From: Durusdinium trenchii
Taxonomy: Eukaryota > Sar > Dinophyceae > Suessiales > Symbiodiniaceae
DNA length: 64,000 nucleotides
Assembly (NCBI GenBank): GCA_963970005.1
Contig: CAXAMN010003836.1
Location: 3,162 to 67,161, forward strand
Reading direction: 5' to 3'
Within the stretch, counting starts at the first letter, position 1, and each line of letters opens with the position of its first letter. The notes under the pieces are model-generated. The model saw only the letters and a list, made by a program, of their open reading frames with translations. It did not search any database and had not been told where the DNA came from. This document shows, one piece after another, positions 10,800-21,472 of this stretch. A program made the translations under genes and the position numbers.

Positions 10800-11339
10800 A
10801 GAACAGATCCTCGGCAGTCCCACCGGACACTTTCCAATCGTTGAAGGTCGGCATGTGAATGCCGGACAATCAGAAGAGGAATGGCACAATTTGAGGAGGT
10901 AAAAGCAACATAATTATTTGTATATGTATGCCAAATACTCCCCTTGAAATACCCGAACCTGAACATGTGAATTGGAATCCCCAGATTTGCCACACAATCC
11001 TAGCAGAGAATCCCAATCGCTCACCGACTTCTACATTCTACAAGAACATCGAGCTGCAATCTTACTTCATGTTGACTTCATCCATTCAGACATTTCATCC
11101 CGATCAAGCCGTTCATGTGTTGTCTCCGCTTCGTTTTCGTGCACCTGGAAGCTCCAAGACCCCCGGCTTCAGCTGGTCTCAACGGACGCTTGGGTCCAGC
11201 TCTCTGGCACGGCATCGAACACGATTCCGCCCCGACGCGAACGAGAGACGTCCCGAGGTGGTGCCACCGAGGATTCCCGGAGGCAGCTGGGGGGGGGCAA
11301 GGGGGAGTGCCGTAGGCCGGTGTCCTGGCCAAAAGCGCT

Positions 11340-11960
11340 CCTTTTTTTTTTTTTGTGTGTGTGTTGTCTTTCTTTGAATTCAATCTGTTGATTGTGTGGC
11401 CGTTGACAACGCAAAAATGAGGCCTTGGAAATTGGCCTCCAGGTCCGGGAAATTCTTCTTTGGATGTGTACCACAAAGATCATAAAGGTACAATAGCAGC
11501 TGGAAACCTGGGATTGTTTGAGCAGTTGCAACTTGTACCTGCTTGTGGTATGTTGTGGTCATTCCTTGATTCGACCTTCCCACTTCCCAAGCTGACCGAG
11601 GCACGAACCTGGCGACTCAGTGTGGGAAGGTCACATCGCAGTCGGTGGGGGTGCCGAGGATTGGGGGGCATCCAGCAGGCCAATGAAGTGGATCTGAGGG
11701 ACGGTGAAAGAGGATGGATCCAAATCACGAAAGCTAGCATCAGCTAGCTGGAGTTGCTCTTGCTTTAGCAAGTCAAGGGCTCGCAGCCTCGAGAATCATG
11801 AATCACGTGAAAACTTCACGTGTAGGGGGGGTTCAACTTCTTTGCTGGGACGCTTCCGGTACGTGCTATAGTGCTATGTTTAGGTGGCAGGTGAAGTAGG
11901 CCACTGTTTGAGTTTGGAAGGGGGGGCATGAAACATGAAATTTACGCGAGGGTTCAAGGC
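11340..11960. other. Poly-T tract and featureless DNA
   Basis: A T-rich run at about 11341-11354 is followed by (GT)n. The rest, to 11960, has no coding-like frame I can defend. Confidence 0.5.
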
Positions 11961-11963
11961 TTC

Positions 11964-12144
11964 AATGATGAGCAACACGGGAAGTCAGAAACCAGGCGTA
12001 TCAGATACACGTGCCTTTGAGCTTCCTTCGGCATCTCAGTGCATATGGCTGACACTTCACTCGACAAAGATGCTCAAACAAACATACATAAGCCAGGTGT
12101 ATCTGATACGCCTGGTTTGTGACTTCCCGTGATGCTCATGATGC
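11964..12144. mobile_element. MITE with ~45-bp terminal inverted repeats
   Basis: The left arm (about 11964-12010) includes CACGGGAAGTCAGAAACCAG then GCGTATCAGATACAC. The right arm (about 12096-12143) is its near-perfect reverse complement. Arms of about 45 bp enclose about 85 bp of unrelated sequence with no ORF. The length and structure fit a non-autonomous DNA transposon. No second copy is in this window and no target duplication is obvious. Confidence 0.75.
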
Positions 12145-12189
12145 TGCGTTGCTTTTCTTCAGTCCCTCATTACATATACATGACGATCC

Positions 12190-12391
12190 AACAGCAGATT
12201 CAACAAGCTCACATGTTCATGACATCGACATCGATAGAAGAAACCAAACAAATCATGCAAGCAGCTTTGTTTTGCCTCTGGGACACCTCTTGGGCACCTC
12301 TTATGGCATCCACACTGGTTCAACTCCTCCGTGGAGGTTTTGGGATACAGCGCAACAGATTCAACAAGCTCACAGGTTCGTGAACACATCG
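12190..12391 (+). repeat. Direct repeat, two ~39-bp copies
   Basis: CAGATTCAACAAGCTCACA and flanking bases occur at about 12190-12228 and 12352-12391, about 160 bp apart, with about 80% identity. They lie just downstream of the inverted-repeat element. The overlapping plus-strand ORF (12119-12508) is not convincing. Confidence 0.7.
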
Positions 12392-12399
12392 GATGCATC

Positions 12400-13380
12400 G
12401 AACAGTGTGGCAAAGTCCAGCCACGCTTCCTTAATTATCGGGGACTTCAATTCTAAGGTTGGCTGTGTCATTGCTGTTTGTGTGTCTTACATGTTCACAA
12501 CCTCATGAGCATTTGCCTCACTCCGCTTGATGTCCCACCAGTCCGAATGCACCCCTGCTAGCTTTCGTCACCTACCCTCGGCCTCAAGTTTCGATAAAGA
12601 TTTGGAAGAGGAACCAAACTGTAACCAAAGATTTCTTTTCGAAACCCTACCGGTCCAAGGACCAAGTAAAACCTGGTCCTTGCCCTGATTGAGTTTTTGT
12701 ATGACCAGCCTTGACCTGCTGGGGAATGTCACAAGTTCCATAGGATGAGTTGATTGCTGAGACACCATAAGAATTTGAGACTTGTGCCCTCCTGAGCATG
12801 GATATCTCGCAATCCCGTCACTCGTGATGTGGAAGACTGTGATATATCAGATGGAGAGAATCCAGCAGAACCTGGGAACAAGCAGGCTTCCTGGCTTCCC
12901 TATTCTGGTGGTTCGTAAAACACTTTCTTTTTCTAATCGATTGGATCCTTTTGAGGGGTGAAAGCGCCCCACCGGCGCACCGGACTTTCAGGACGGAGGT
13001 GAGATTTTGCGTCCTTTTTCGCTGACGACCTTGGTTTTCACACATCGGTTTCGGATGGATTGAAAGATAGGGCCAGATAGGGCCAGATAGGGTCAAGACG
13101 GTCAAAGTCTCCGGTTGAATGGAACAATCAAATCCCATTGCTTCGCTCTGGCGACGGAAGCGATTTGATGCGAGTGGTAACTGGTGTTCAAAGTGACGTG
13201 AGCTCAGTCTAAGCGGTTGGAAGAAGATTGAACGGCGAACAGATGTCGGTTGGATGATTTGGAGGGGCTGGGAATCCCTCAAGCAAATTGGAGCCTTTGG
13301 ATTATTAACCAACAAGTCTAAGGTGACTGTAGTGACTTATAGCCTATGACAGAAGCTGGAACATTCTCTCCGGGCCTTCT
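12400..13380. other. No gene; short GATAGGGCCA tandem
   Basis: Mostly featureless. About 13068-13098 holds three units of a 10-12 base GATAGGGCCA repeat. A 165-codon minus-strand frame (12818-13315) crosses it and lacks coding character. Confidence 0.45.
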
Positions 13381-13385
13381 TCAGC

Positions 13386-13568
13386 ATGAGAGGAACATCC
13401 ACCGCTGAAACTCCAAGCGAGACGCTCGACACCACGGAGACGGCACGACAACTCCGTGAGTCGGCGGAAGGGTCCGACGCTGGTTTTGCTTCGGATCACG
13501 GAGAAGAATTCCAGGTCCTGATTGGGGATCTTCCGCGGTCGTCCGACATCTTCCCAGTGGTTCACTGA
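13386..13568 (+). CDS. Hypothetical 60-codon first exon or small protein
   Basis: ATG to TGA in one frame, acidic and Thr/Ser-rich at first (TAETPSETLDTTETARQLRE), then SAEGSDAGFASDHGEEFQVL. Codon use is clearly biased. A GT donor after the Pro codon near 13555 (GTGGTTCAC) could join it to a GC-rich block at 13602-13649, which reads SLVLSSVFVHRCRRV after a TTTCAG acceptor and stops at a GTGAGG donor. That extension is inference. No family recognised. Confidence 0.4.
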   Translation: MRGTSTAETPSETLDTTETARQLRESAEGSDAGFASDHGEEFQVLIGDLPRSSDIFPVVH

Positions 13569-14168
13569 CTACCGCTGTCAATGCTCTCTCCGAGCCTTTC
13601 AGTCGCTGGTCTTGTCGTCGGTCTTCGTCCACCGGTGCCGTCGGGTCTCGTGAGGTGGTGGCACCGGTGAGTCCCCACCAGGCACGCTTCGTCCGTCGGT
13701 CCGTGGGGCACGTGGGTGGAAGCACCGGGATGCGCAGACCACGCAAGCGCCGCGCGGAGGTGTTGATGCTTATTTTTTGGAGATGTTGATGATGTATGAT
13801 CCGAGTATGGACATATTTTTTGGGTCCAATATTGGAGGGGTCGATTGGGTTTCGGTAAAGTGCCTGGCGCACTTACTTGCTGGTTTAGGTTGTACTTAGC
13901 GTTACCACGTTACCCTAAACAGAACTCGAGGTGACCGAGGTGATGGTCGTTTTGGATCGTTCTCGGTTCCGGGCCTCGATCCAGATGTGGAACAGGGAGA
14001 TCCATGGAGATCTTGAAACCAAAGGGTTTGTGTATTTTCCTTGATCCGAATGTGGAACCAAAGGGGTCGTTGCGCAGGTCTCCCTATCTAGCTAGCAGCT
14101 ACAGGACCGATGTGTGACCGAACCCCTCCCTGCGCAGTTCCGCCGATGGGTTCCGATCGATCTTCTCT

Positions 14169-14450
14169 TTGAACTCCGAAGTTCGCACGAGTCCGTGGAT
14201 GATCACAGTCCTTGTCACGCAATGGCGATGGGTCGATGGGTCGATGACGAAGAAACGTCGCCCCCGTTCGAAGACGGATGACCTCTCGAACACCTTTCTC
14301 GGACATGCTGACATGAGGGGACCCCAAAAAACATCAAAAAACACTGTACCTGGATGGACTCCACCTGAGGCACGTCTTCCAGTGTCATCCCCAAGGGATA
14401 CCGTGGACGATGCTTGGCAGCAGACTTACCAGGACTTGGAAGAACGATAG
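14169..14450 (+). CDS. Hypothetical exon or C-terminus
   Basis: An open frame of 93 codons. From about 14240 it looks coding: KKRRPRSKTDDLSNTFLGH, then DTVDDAWQQTYQDLEER before the TAG. It is basic then acidic, without a recognised domain. The upstream part may be intron. A minus-strand frame (14215-14595) overlaps but is less protein-like. Confidence 0.38.
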   Translation: MNSEVRTSPWMITVLVTQWRWVDGSMTKKRRPRSKTDDLSNTFLGHADMRGPQKTSKNTVPGWTPPEARLPVSSPRDTVDDAWQQTYQDLEER

Positions 14451-14485
14451 AGTCTGAAGTCCAACATGTTGAGTTTGCTGGTATA

Positions 14486-14529
14486 TACACTCTCTCGGTT
14501 TTCCACTTCCATGAGTCTTTCAGGAGAGT
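14486..14529. mobile_element. Partial copy (E) of the palindromic MITE
   Basis: ACACTCTCTCGGTTTTCCAC, then TTCCATGAGTCTTTCAGGAG joins the outermost left bases directly to the right arm. It looks like an internally deleted copy. Confidence 0.5.
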
Positions 14530-15629
14530 AGTTTGAGATACTTTGAGAAGTCTGGTCATCCCTGATCGGACTTTCCTCGATTCACCTCTGCTCATCGCCC
14601 GTATTTGACTCCTTCTGGTGTAGAACTCAGAATGTAAGAGTACAGAACTCTCAACTCACTAGACACTGCTGGCATCTGCACGGTGCAGGCCAAAAGGGTC
14701 CTCTCAAAAACTGAGCCCTCCAAATCTTGGAGCTCCTCCCGACGCCTCCTAGGAAGGATCTCTGCTCGCCGCCGCCCGCAGCCGCTCCTTGTCACCGCGG
14801 CGGGGCTCCCCTCCCTCGTCTGCGTTCTCTTCGAGACTGTCGCGCGCTGCGCGCGGTTGTGTCCTTTTCGGCTTTAGCTTGGGTTTATGCAATTAAGTTC
14901 TTACCAAGAATCCCTTAGTGGATGAACTTTTACCAGGTTATTCGGTGATTAAACATCTGGCGAACCCACCCAAGCTTGCTCGATCAAGGAGCCCTCGCCG
15001 GAGCATCGCTACGAGGACTTTAGCCCATTGGATCCAGGGAGATTGTCGTAGGATGGGGTCTACGTGCCACTGCCAGTGTAATACCAAAATGGGCTTGGAT
15101 AGTGCCGTTCCAAGAATTGGCAGGGCGCTGTCCCTGGTGCAGGAGTGTCTTTCATCCATGCCAAAGTAATCTGGTGACCCCAATAGATACATTGTGGCCA
15201 ACATCCATTTTCGCGAGGCAAAGTCGGCTCGGGGCAGTGGCGAGGCAGGGGTCGGTCGGTTTGCGGGGAGCGAGGATGTCACTTCTTGGAAAGGGTTCAA
15301 CAAGTTCAGCTGTTTCATGCCTGTTTCATGCAGTTTCCAGGTTTTTTTCAGGGTTTTCCTAGGCTTTCCTGGATCGTGAGCCTGCAGGGTGGAACCGAAG
15401 GGCTCTGAGATGGTTGAGTGACCTGAAGAAGACTGTCGCTGGTTTCACGGTTCTTCAGATCCTGCAGCATGCAGTAACGCAGATGTGACACACAGATTGT
15501 GGACTTTTCCCTCCATCTTCTTTGACTAGGCCGGCCCCACATCGTTTTGCCTGGGAGCCCTTGGCGCGAGAGGCTCCGCAGGGAGCCGCAGGGCCTGGGT
15601 TGTGGTTGGGGAGACCTGGATGAACTGGC

Positions 15630-15875
15630 TTGACATGGTCCTTTCGTTCATCAACCTTTTTTCCTTATTTTGGGTATCTCTTGCATTCTGGTCCGTGCCT
15701 CCTCAGGGGGTTTCCCTTTCACCTTCTCGACCAGGACGACCTTCTGCGTCTTTGGGTCACCACGTTCGGCACCGCACTTGTCACCCGGGTGGGTCCAGGC
15801 TTTTGGTCACGTGGTCCGGTCCAAGTCGCAGGCGCAGACCTCCTTGACTCACCTCTAGGCGGGGGGCTGTTTTGA
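15630..15875 (+). CDS. Weak exon candidate
   Basis: The plus-strand frame contains LLDQDDLLRLWVTTFGTALV then TRVGPGFWSRGPVQVAGADL, with moderate codon bias. Two other plus-strand frames are also open across the same GC-rich block, so frame choice is doubtful. Confidence 0.22.
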   Translation: MTWSFRSSTFFPYFGYLLHSGPCLLRGFPFHLLDQDDLLRLWVTTFGTALVTRVGPGFWSRGPVQVAGADLLDSPLGGGLF

Positions 15876-16210
15876 GGGGGAGGGATTGGGAAATGGATGA
15901 AATACTTTGCAGTTTGAAAAGGGTCATGGAATTTGAAGACGGCAGCTTATGCGTTTCTTGCGCTCAGGATTTGGGCTACTGTAATTTTTGTCATTGTACC
16001 CGTTCGGAAAGTGCATTCAGTAAGCAAGGAGGTTCTGTCGCTTTGCCTTTTCTGTTAGGTGGAAGAGCTCCAGGGTTAGTTTCTGAAGGCTCTGGACATC
16101 ACACTCGTTCCCACGACGTGTGTTCCCATACGAGGAACATTCCAAAAAGAATGGTCTTCAGGGAACCTGAAAAAGAATTTCCTTTACAAGTATTGTCTTT
16201 GGACTTCTAG

Positions 16211-16690
16211 GGTGCAACACGACTTTCGGAACTTCACTCCTGCTTCCTCCGGGCAGCTGCGACCCCCGCGCTGGTCCTTCCCCCCTCCCCGGAGCTCCGA
16301 AGCCCGGTCGGTGGACAGGATCGGAGGGGTCTGAGAGGCGGCCGAACACGTTGTACCTTAGGGGAAGCTGCCAAGCGACGCCGCGAAGAGGATCTTTTGG
16401 CTTTCTTCGATCTTGTGGAGAAGGTTTGGCTTCTTCGAAGGAAGAACCTTCCAGAACTTCCAGAATGGTATCTGCCCTTGCAAACGGATCGTGATTTTCT
16501 ATTTCTCAAAAGTTGTTTCGAGGCCCAGTCAAGAGATGCTCCGCTGCAGAAACCGTGTGCCTGTGTTCCCCTTCGCAGGTTTCGCTTGAGACTTGAATGG
16601 CTTGAGAGTGGCGGAGTCAAAGTGAGCACTGCACATGTGACCCACCCTGCTGAATGGAGGAGAGGAGAGGAGAGGAGCAAGGCTGCATGA
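16211..16690 (+). CDS. Hypothetical long exon
   Basis: A frame of about 160 codons opens after a TAG whose AG could itself be the acceptor (TTCTAG/G). The early part is proline- and arginine-rich (ATPALVLPPSPELRSPVG). The middle is strongly protein-like: EAAKRRREEDLLAFFDLVEK, VWLLRRKNLPELPEWYLPLQ, TDRDFLFLKSCFEAQSRD. The charged start of that block could form a helix. Codon use is coding-like to about 16615; the last 70 bases (GAGAGGAGAGG run) may be intron. The same frame is open upstream (15872-16207), including a Cys-rich CVSCAQDLGYCNFCHC, so the true exon may be longer or split. No family recognised. Confidence 0.5.
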   Translation, partial: GATRLSELHSCFLRAAATPALVLPPSPELRSPVGGQDRRGLRGGRTRCTLGEAAKRRREEDLLAFFDLVEKVWLLRRKNLPELPEWYLPLQTDRDFLFLKSCFEAQSRDAPLQKPCACVPLRRFRLRLEWLESGGVKVSTAHVTHPAEWRRGEERSKAA

Positions 16691-17524
16691 TCTCCATCCA
16701 TGGTATGATCCCCATCCAAGGACGAGTCTGACAATCAATGCACTTGGTCAATGCCTTCGCACGTGAACGAGGGTGAGCACAGGGCTTGGCGTCTTTTACA
16801 CTCTGACGAACACATCGCATGGAAGTGGAAACTGTCCCTTGGAAGACTGCTTTCCTTTACAAACCAGGGGATGTCCAAAACATGTTCGGTGAGCAGTACA
16901 CTCTTGGTTGCCGGGAGTTCGAACCCCTTTTCACGAGTAGGGTGGAAGATCCCGGTCCGGCCACGGCGGCTTCGAAACGGTCCATGGCAACGTCCAGCGG
17001 AAGGACCAGCAGATGGCGAAAGTCAAGCAGAGAATATTATATAAAGCATAGCAACACAGGGTTCGCTGTTCTTCGGCACCATGAAGAGATTAGATCTCCC
17101 GCGTCCGACTGGTGTGAGCAAGAGCCAGCACAAAGTTGGTGGTGCTTTGATTGGAGGATTACAGTGATCAGACGACTTAAAAAGATCTGAAGTAGAAGAG
17201 ACATTTGCATCACACATCATCCGCACAACTCCGAGATCGAGACATCCACGAAGGGAGCCGTGAATCGGACCGATGTGCAGATCAAGCATCGATGGCCACG
17301 GCCACGCAGGTAAACTGGGTCTCTAGAACGTGGCGGTGCAGGGCCCAAGCCGGACCTCGCCAGCATCGACCGGACCTGTCTCAAAAGGTCGGACATTTCA
17401 CCCATTTGGGTCGGACATGGATGAACCTCTCTTTTCCCACCAGCTAGGTAAATCCCAAGAAACACCCCTTGGCCGTGGTGCATTTGGATGACATAGTCAC
17501 CCATGGAGATCCTGGCCGCTGCAC

Positions 17525-17761
17525 GTGCGAATGCCGGGCTGCCCAGTTGAGACGGACGGGGTGGGCCACCAGGTCGAGGTCGTGGGCCACGGTGACTTCA
17601 CCATCCAACTCACTGCACCCATACTGGCTACCATACCCGACCCGGACGTGCTGTTTGGGGGTGTGTTTGGCACGGCTGGACGGAGCACGCCGGAGAAACG
17701 ACCGACTCCATCGAACAACCGAGAGAAACGGAGTGCCGAATGGGGAGTTTGCACTGGTTAG
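17525..17761 (+). CDS. Hypothetical exon
   Basis: The plus-strand frame reads PVETDGVGHQVEVVGHGDFT, then IQLTAPILATIPDPDVLFGG. It has a beta-rich look and GC-ending codons, followed by a basic tail. A second plus-strand frame (17469-17867) is open over the same DNA. Function not recognised. Confidence 0.32.
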   Translation: MRMPGCPVETDGVGHQVEVVGHGDFTIQLTAPILATIPDPDVLFGGVFGTAGRSTPEKRPTPSNNREKRSAEWGVCTG

Positions 17762-18045
17762 CAGCAGGAAGTGCAATGACTTTACCATAAATATACTTAT
17801 TATAGTCACTTCTAGTCTTACAGTGAGTCTTATAATCTTGACATTATTCAGGGGTTTGGAATTCTAAACATCCACTAGCAACCAGTTTCCTTTGCTTTGA
17901 CATCGGGGGGACAGGTGTGGGGAAGTGATGATCAGGTCGGGCTTCAGCACCGGAAGCACAACCAAAAGCACTTGCACAACACGGGAGTTACACTATTATA
18001 TACATATATGTATGAATGTATGTATATGTAATTACTTTACTATAC

Positions 18046-18099
18046 ATCCATGCATGCATGCATGCATGCATGCATGCATCCATCCATCCATCCATCCAT
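18046..18099. repeat. CATG/CATC tetranucleotide microsatellite
   Basis: About seven CATG units followed by about five CATC units. The adjacent (TATG)n-like sequence extends it leftward. Confidence 0.95.
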
Positions 18100-18306
18100 A
18101 CAAACATACACAATTCACTATACTATATACATAATCCTTGCAACGCATTCCTGCTGAAGGAGAAATTCCTACACCACTTGGGGCATGCAAAACGCACCCG
18201 GAAAAGGTAGAACATCCTTCCCTCCCACTGCTGTCCAAGGGTCCTTGTGGGGCCAGGTGGAGGCGATGACAACTGCACCGCCGCCTGTACCGCCGGCGCG
18301 GGCACC

Positions 18307-18386
18307 AGCGCCACCTGCACCGCTGGCTGCACCGCCGGCTGCACCGCTGGCTGCACCGCCGGCTGCACCGCTGGCTGCACCGCCTG
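18307..18386. repeat. 12-bp tandem repeat (GC-rich)
   Basis: Alternating CTGCACCGCCGG and CTGCACCGCTGG units, about six in all. On the plus strand it reads Ala-Ala-Pro-Pro-type repeats followed by VGKKCEACAGQC; on the minus strand Gly-Ala-type or VQPA repeats. Either could be a low-complexity part of a protein, but no flanking exon is certain. Confidence 0.85.
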
Positions 18387-18918
18387 TGGGCAAGAAGTGT
18401 GAGGCTTGTGCTGGGCAATGCACCAGTGTCTCGAGTCTCAAATCTTTTTTGTTTGGACCCCTGAGAATTCAAAGGTCCGGAGTCGACCATTTCTTCAGAA
18501 GGGCCTGATGGTGGGTGAAAACAGAGTGAAAGGGAATTTCCGGAACATTTTGGTGGTGCCCCAAATAGTCGATCTGGACTTCTAGGGCTAGGGTTTGGGT
18601 TCCAAGTGATTGTATGGCCGTCGTGGCTTCGGGCGGTACCCATGTGGTAGCTGTTTCCCACTTAGTGTGCCAACGACGCCAGGTGGAGGTGATTCTCAGT
18701 GATGAAGAGAGGCGCCTGCTCTCACACGAACGGCGAAAGCGCTGTGGGGAACGGTGCTCCACCTTTGAGCTCACGTGGTTCGCGAGACCGGTCATCGGTC
18801 ATTTGGACACCTCGAGTCCAAATACCGCCCTTTCATGTTCAAGCCGAGGATCCACTGGGTTCTAAAGAGCTGCATTGACCTCGCCTGGTTGCTGAGTCGC
18901 ACTCCACTTCATCTGCAG

Positions 18919-18988
18919 GACGGCGCTGGCACAGCGGGCCGAGGAGTGCCATCCGAGCGCGTTTGGGCGGCCCTTCCGGGATGTTTGG
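18919..18988 (+). CDS. PAS-domain-like exon (partial)
   Basis: After a CTGCAG acceptor the frame reads TALAQRAEECHPSAFGRPF then RDVWPLG. PAS-fold sensor kinases of bacteria and algae often carry a stretch like hP.alGrp.rEvWpE, which the HPSAFGRPFRDVWP part resembles. The upstream N-D-A part and downstream strands were not located, so this is one exon at most. It ends before a possible GC donor near 18989. No kinase motifs are seen nearby. The domain call is tentative. Confidence 0.3.
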
Positions 18989-19867
18989 CCGCTTGGGCAT
19001 AGGTTACTTTTGTGTTTCACTCCAAATGGAAGCCTTCCAAGGTTGCCAGAAGGCCTTGAAGTCCTCAGTCAAGATGATCCATGCAGACTCGAGCCTGGAG
19101 ACTCCGCAGGAGATGGCGTTGAAGTCTCTTCAAAATCTTCCACCTGAGAAGCGTGCGCACACAGGGCCACGAGGTGGTGAAACCAGTGCCAGGAGTATTG
19201 GGTTGTTCAAGGATCACACTGGACGGCGGTAGGCTCTTGATGATCCATTCCAACGAACTAATCTTTGGAATCCAAAGTGCAGACAACGCCTTCAGAAATC
19301 GATGGACAGCTGCATCAGAGAGAACGTAACATCAGTGAGAACTTCGTCCACGTGGAGTGGAAGATGGCTCTGACAGGTTCTACTCTTCTTTGGCTTGGCC
19401 CAACTTGGCTCAGGTACTAAAGCGCTGCCAGCAGTGACTGCCGGCATCCTGAAGCGGCTCCTGATTCTACGAATCAGTGAAAAGGGTTACACACAAGGGC
19501 CTGGGGTTCGTATGGATGGAATACAGATTCGAGGTGGTGAGATGTTTGCGTCACACCAACTTTGTTTTTGTTGTTCTTTGTTTCACATGTTTTTTTCGAA
19601 GACATTCCAAGATCGAAGACATTCCAAAAGCCAAGGCTCCTGTCGCAAGCTCGCAATGATGAGCCCACGCCCAGCTCGCCACCTCACATGCCCGAGCGTG
19701 CAGGGGCGCCCACAGGGTGCCGGGGTGTCCTGGGGGAGCCTCGGCAGGTGGATGGTACCCTCCAACGACTAGAGAATGGTTTTCCTTTAACAGGGATTTC
19801 CACTTCCATGGCGGCGGATGGTGCAAGATTGAGTGATACTGTACATCACGCCACTCGACCATGATCA

Positions 19868-20053
19868 ATGTTGAGTGCATGCTTGGCGCGGTTCGTTTTG
19901 TTGCTGCCTGCAGCTTTGGCTTTCCATCTGCGTCGTGGAAGAGGTTCTGGGTCAGGCGAAGATGTGGAAAAGTGCTCTGGGAGCGAGGGAAGTCTGAAAA
20001 AGAGGACCCTTGGCAGAAAGGACGCAGTCGGATCACCTTTCGAGGGGAGTTGA
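19868..20053 (+). CDS. Small protein or first exon with signal peptide
   Basis: ATG to TGA, 61 codons. Residues 1-19 (MLSACLARFVLLLPAALAF) form a textbook signal peptide: Arg at 8, a hydrophobic core FVLLLPAALA and small residues before the likely cleavage after Ala18. The rest is basic and Gly/Ser-rich (LRRGRGSGSGEDVEKCSGSE). It probably enters the secretory pathway; it could also be the signal part of a bipartite plastid leader, which dinoflagellates use. A GT or GC donor inside (GGGTCAGGCG) could make it a first exon. Confidence 0.5.
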   Translation: MLSACLARFVLLLPAALAFHLRRGRGSGSGEDVEKCSGSEGSLKKRTLGRKDAVGSPFEGS

Positions 20054-20630
20054 ATGCAAGCCACCTCCGGTCTTTGATGCAATCTCCCTTCAACCAGGCA
20101 ATACCATCAAGATAGAACAGCCAGAAGCTTAAAAAGCCACTCATCAATGCGGTCCTATTCGTTCATCCATTTGGATGCCTGCCGCAAAGCTTGACTTTGC
20201 CCTGGGTTGATAAAATTGCAAGACATGAATCACAGTCCAAAGAAAGATAACATCACAATCTTTCAACCAAGCCCGGCGCCCTGCCAGACTAGGGTGTCTA
20301 TTCAGTGTCTCCCTTTCTTACTTCGCCCGACCAGCACCCGTTCTGGCTTGATCTCAGCTTGTTTCCGAGCACGTGAGTTTCCAGGATTTTCCGCAGTGCT
20401 ATGGAGCAGGGGCCCTGGACGCGCCTGCTCCGATGATCTAGATGGTGACTGTCAGGTAGGCTTTCTCGGGGTTTTTGCATTTCTGTAAGCTGGGAGGTTC
20501 CGAGACTCCGCGCCTGAGGCATCGGGCTCTCGGACCCCGCGCGTGGCATAGCAGTACAGCGCAAACCGATGGTTGCTCCAGCTGTTCAACATATCTGAAA
20601 GGATCATCTGAAGGTTTGACGCCACTGTCT

Positions 20631-20882
20631 ATGGGGACTCATCTGCTTCTTGTTCTTTTTGTCTCTCTCCGGTTTGTGGTCCTCGCCCAGTCCCTCTTCA
20701 CTCTCCTCGTGAGTTTCACAACTTGCGAGATTGGGTCCTCAACAATGGCCAGCTGTGCAATTCCAGTTCAGACTGGTCCCACAGCTGCAGCTGTGCGCGA
20801 AATCCGTGTTGCGTGCGAGCGGATTTGTTTGCTGCAGCCAGGCACCATTTGCGACAGCAACGTGTCGTCGAACTGCGCCTGA
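20631..20882 (+). CDS. Possible secreted Cys-containing small protein
   Basis: ATG-to-TGA frame of 83 codons beginning MGTHLLLVLFVSLRFVVLAQ, a plausible signal peptide. It is followed by a mature part with six cysteines in about 50 residues (TCEIGSSTMASC, VACERICLLQPGTICD). Two other frames over 20720-20880 are also open and Cys-rich, so the reading is not secure. No family recognised. Confidence 0.33.
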   Translation: MGTHLLLVLFVSLRFVVLAQSLFTLLVSFTTCEIGSSTMASCAIPVQTGPTAAAVREIRVACERICLLQPGTICDSNVSSNCA

Positions 20883-20959
20883 TTGTATGATGTCCTTTGG
20901 TTCTCAAATGACTCGATTGGTCAGAGTTTGGGGCAATGAGTTCGCCTGAAAATGTGCAC

Positions 20960-21330
20960 GCGTGCGTAGTAGTACAATACACATTTATAGCTGCATTTAT
21001 AATCTATCATTTATATATATACATTTATCTTTATATATATATATAGACATGTTCCTGAATATTTAGTGTTCAATTTGTTGAACATGATTTGTTTTCGCTG
21101 GCAAGTCGAAGCCTGAAATCGTGACGAGAAACACCGTCCCCCCTGTTTCATTCGGTGGGCAACTGATCCAGTTCGGAGTCTTTCGGAGTCTGGAGGCTTT
21201 CTGACCCAAACTTTCGGGTTGCAACTATGGAATGTGGGTTACAGAGATTCGTGTGAAAGTGTGAAAGCACCATATACTGTGATGATTTGGGTGAAAGCCC
21301 GAGAATCTGAGAAGCTTGTGATGCTCTCAT
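20960..21330. other. No gene; TA-rich
   Basis: Contains (TA)n runs near 21015-21045 and otherwise low-GC DNA without a coding-like frame. Confidence 0.5.
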
Positions 21331-21472
21331 CATGCCATGCCTTCAATGCCCCAGCCTGTTAGGTGCTCCGGAACAACCGTCTTGTCTCGCTATCTGCACA
21401 CTCAGACGAAAGGCAGTTCCTCCTTCAATCGGCGTTCGTACCAGCATTGCCATAGTGCCGAATTAGAAGGGT

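Noticed and set aside
14592-14880. Minus-strand exon (RRAEILPRRRREELQDLEGS or SLEENADEGGEPRRGDKERL)
   Set aside because: Two minus-strand and two plus-strand frames are all open in this GC-rich block, so no frame could be chosen.
16870-16935. tRNA-like T-loop (GGGAGTTCGAACCCC)
   Set aside because: The T stem has a mismatch, and no matching acceptor, D or anticodon arms were found upstream.
16960-17040. Exon reading ETVHGNVQRKDQQMAKVKQR
   Set aside because: Plausible, but three plus-strand frames compete over the same 100 bases and no splice sites decide between them.
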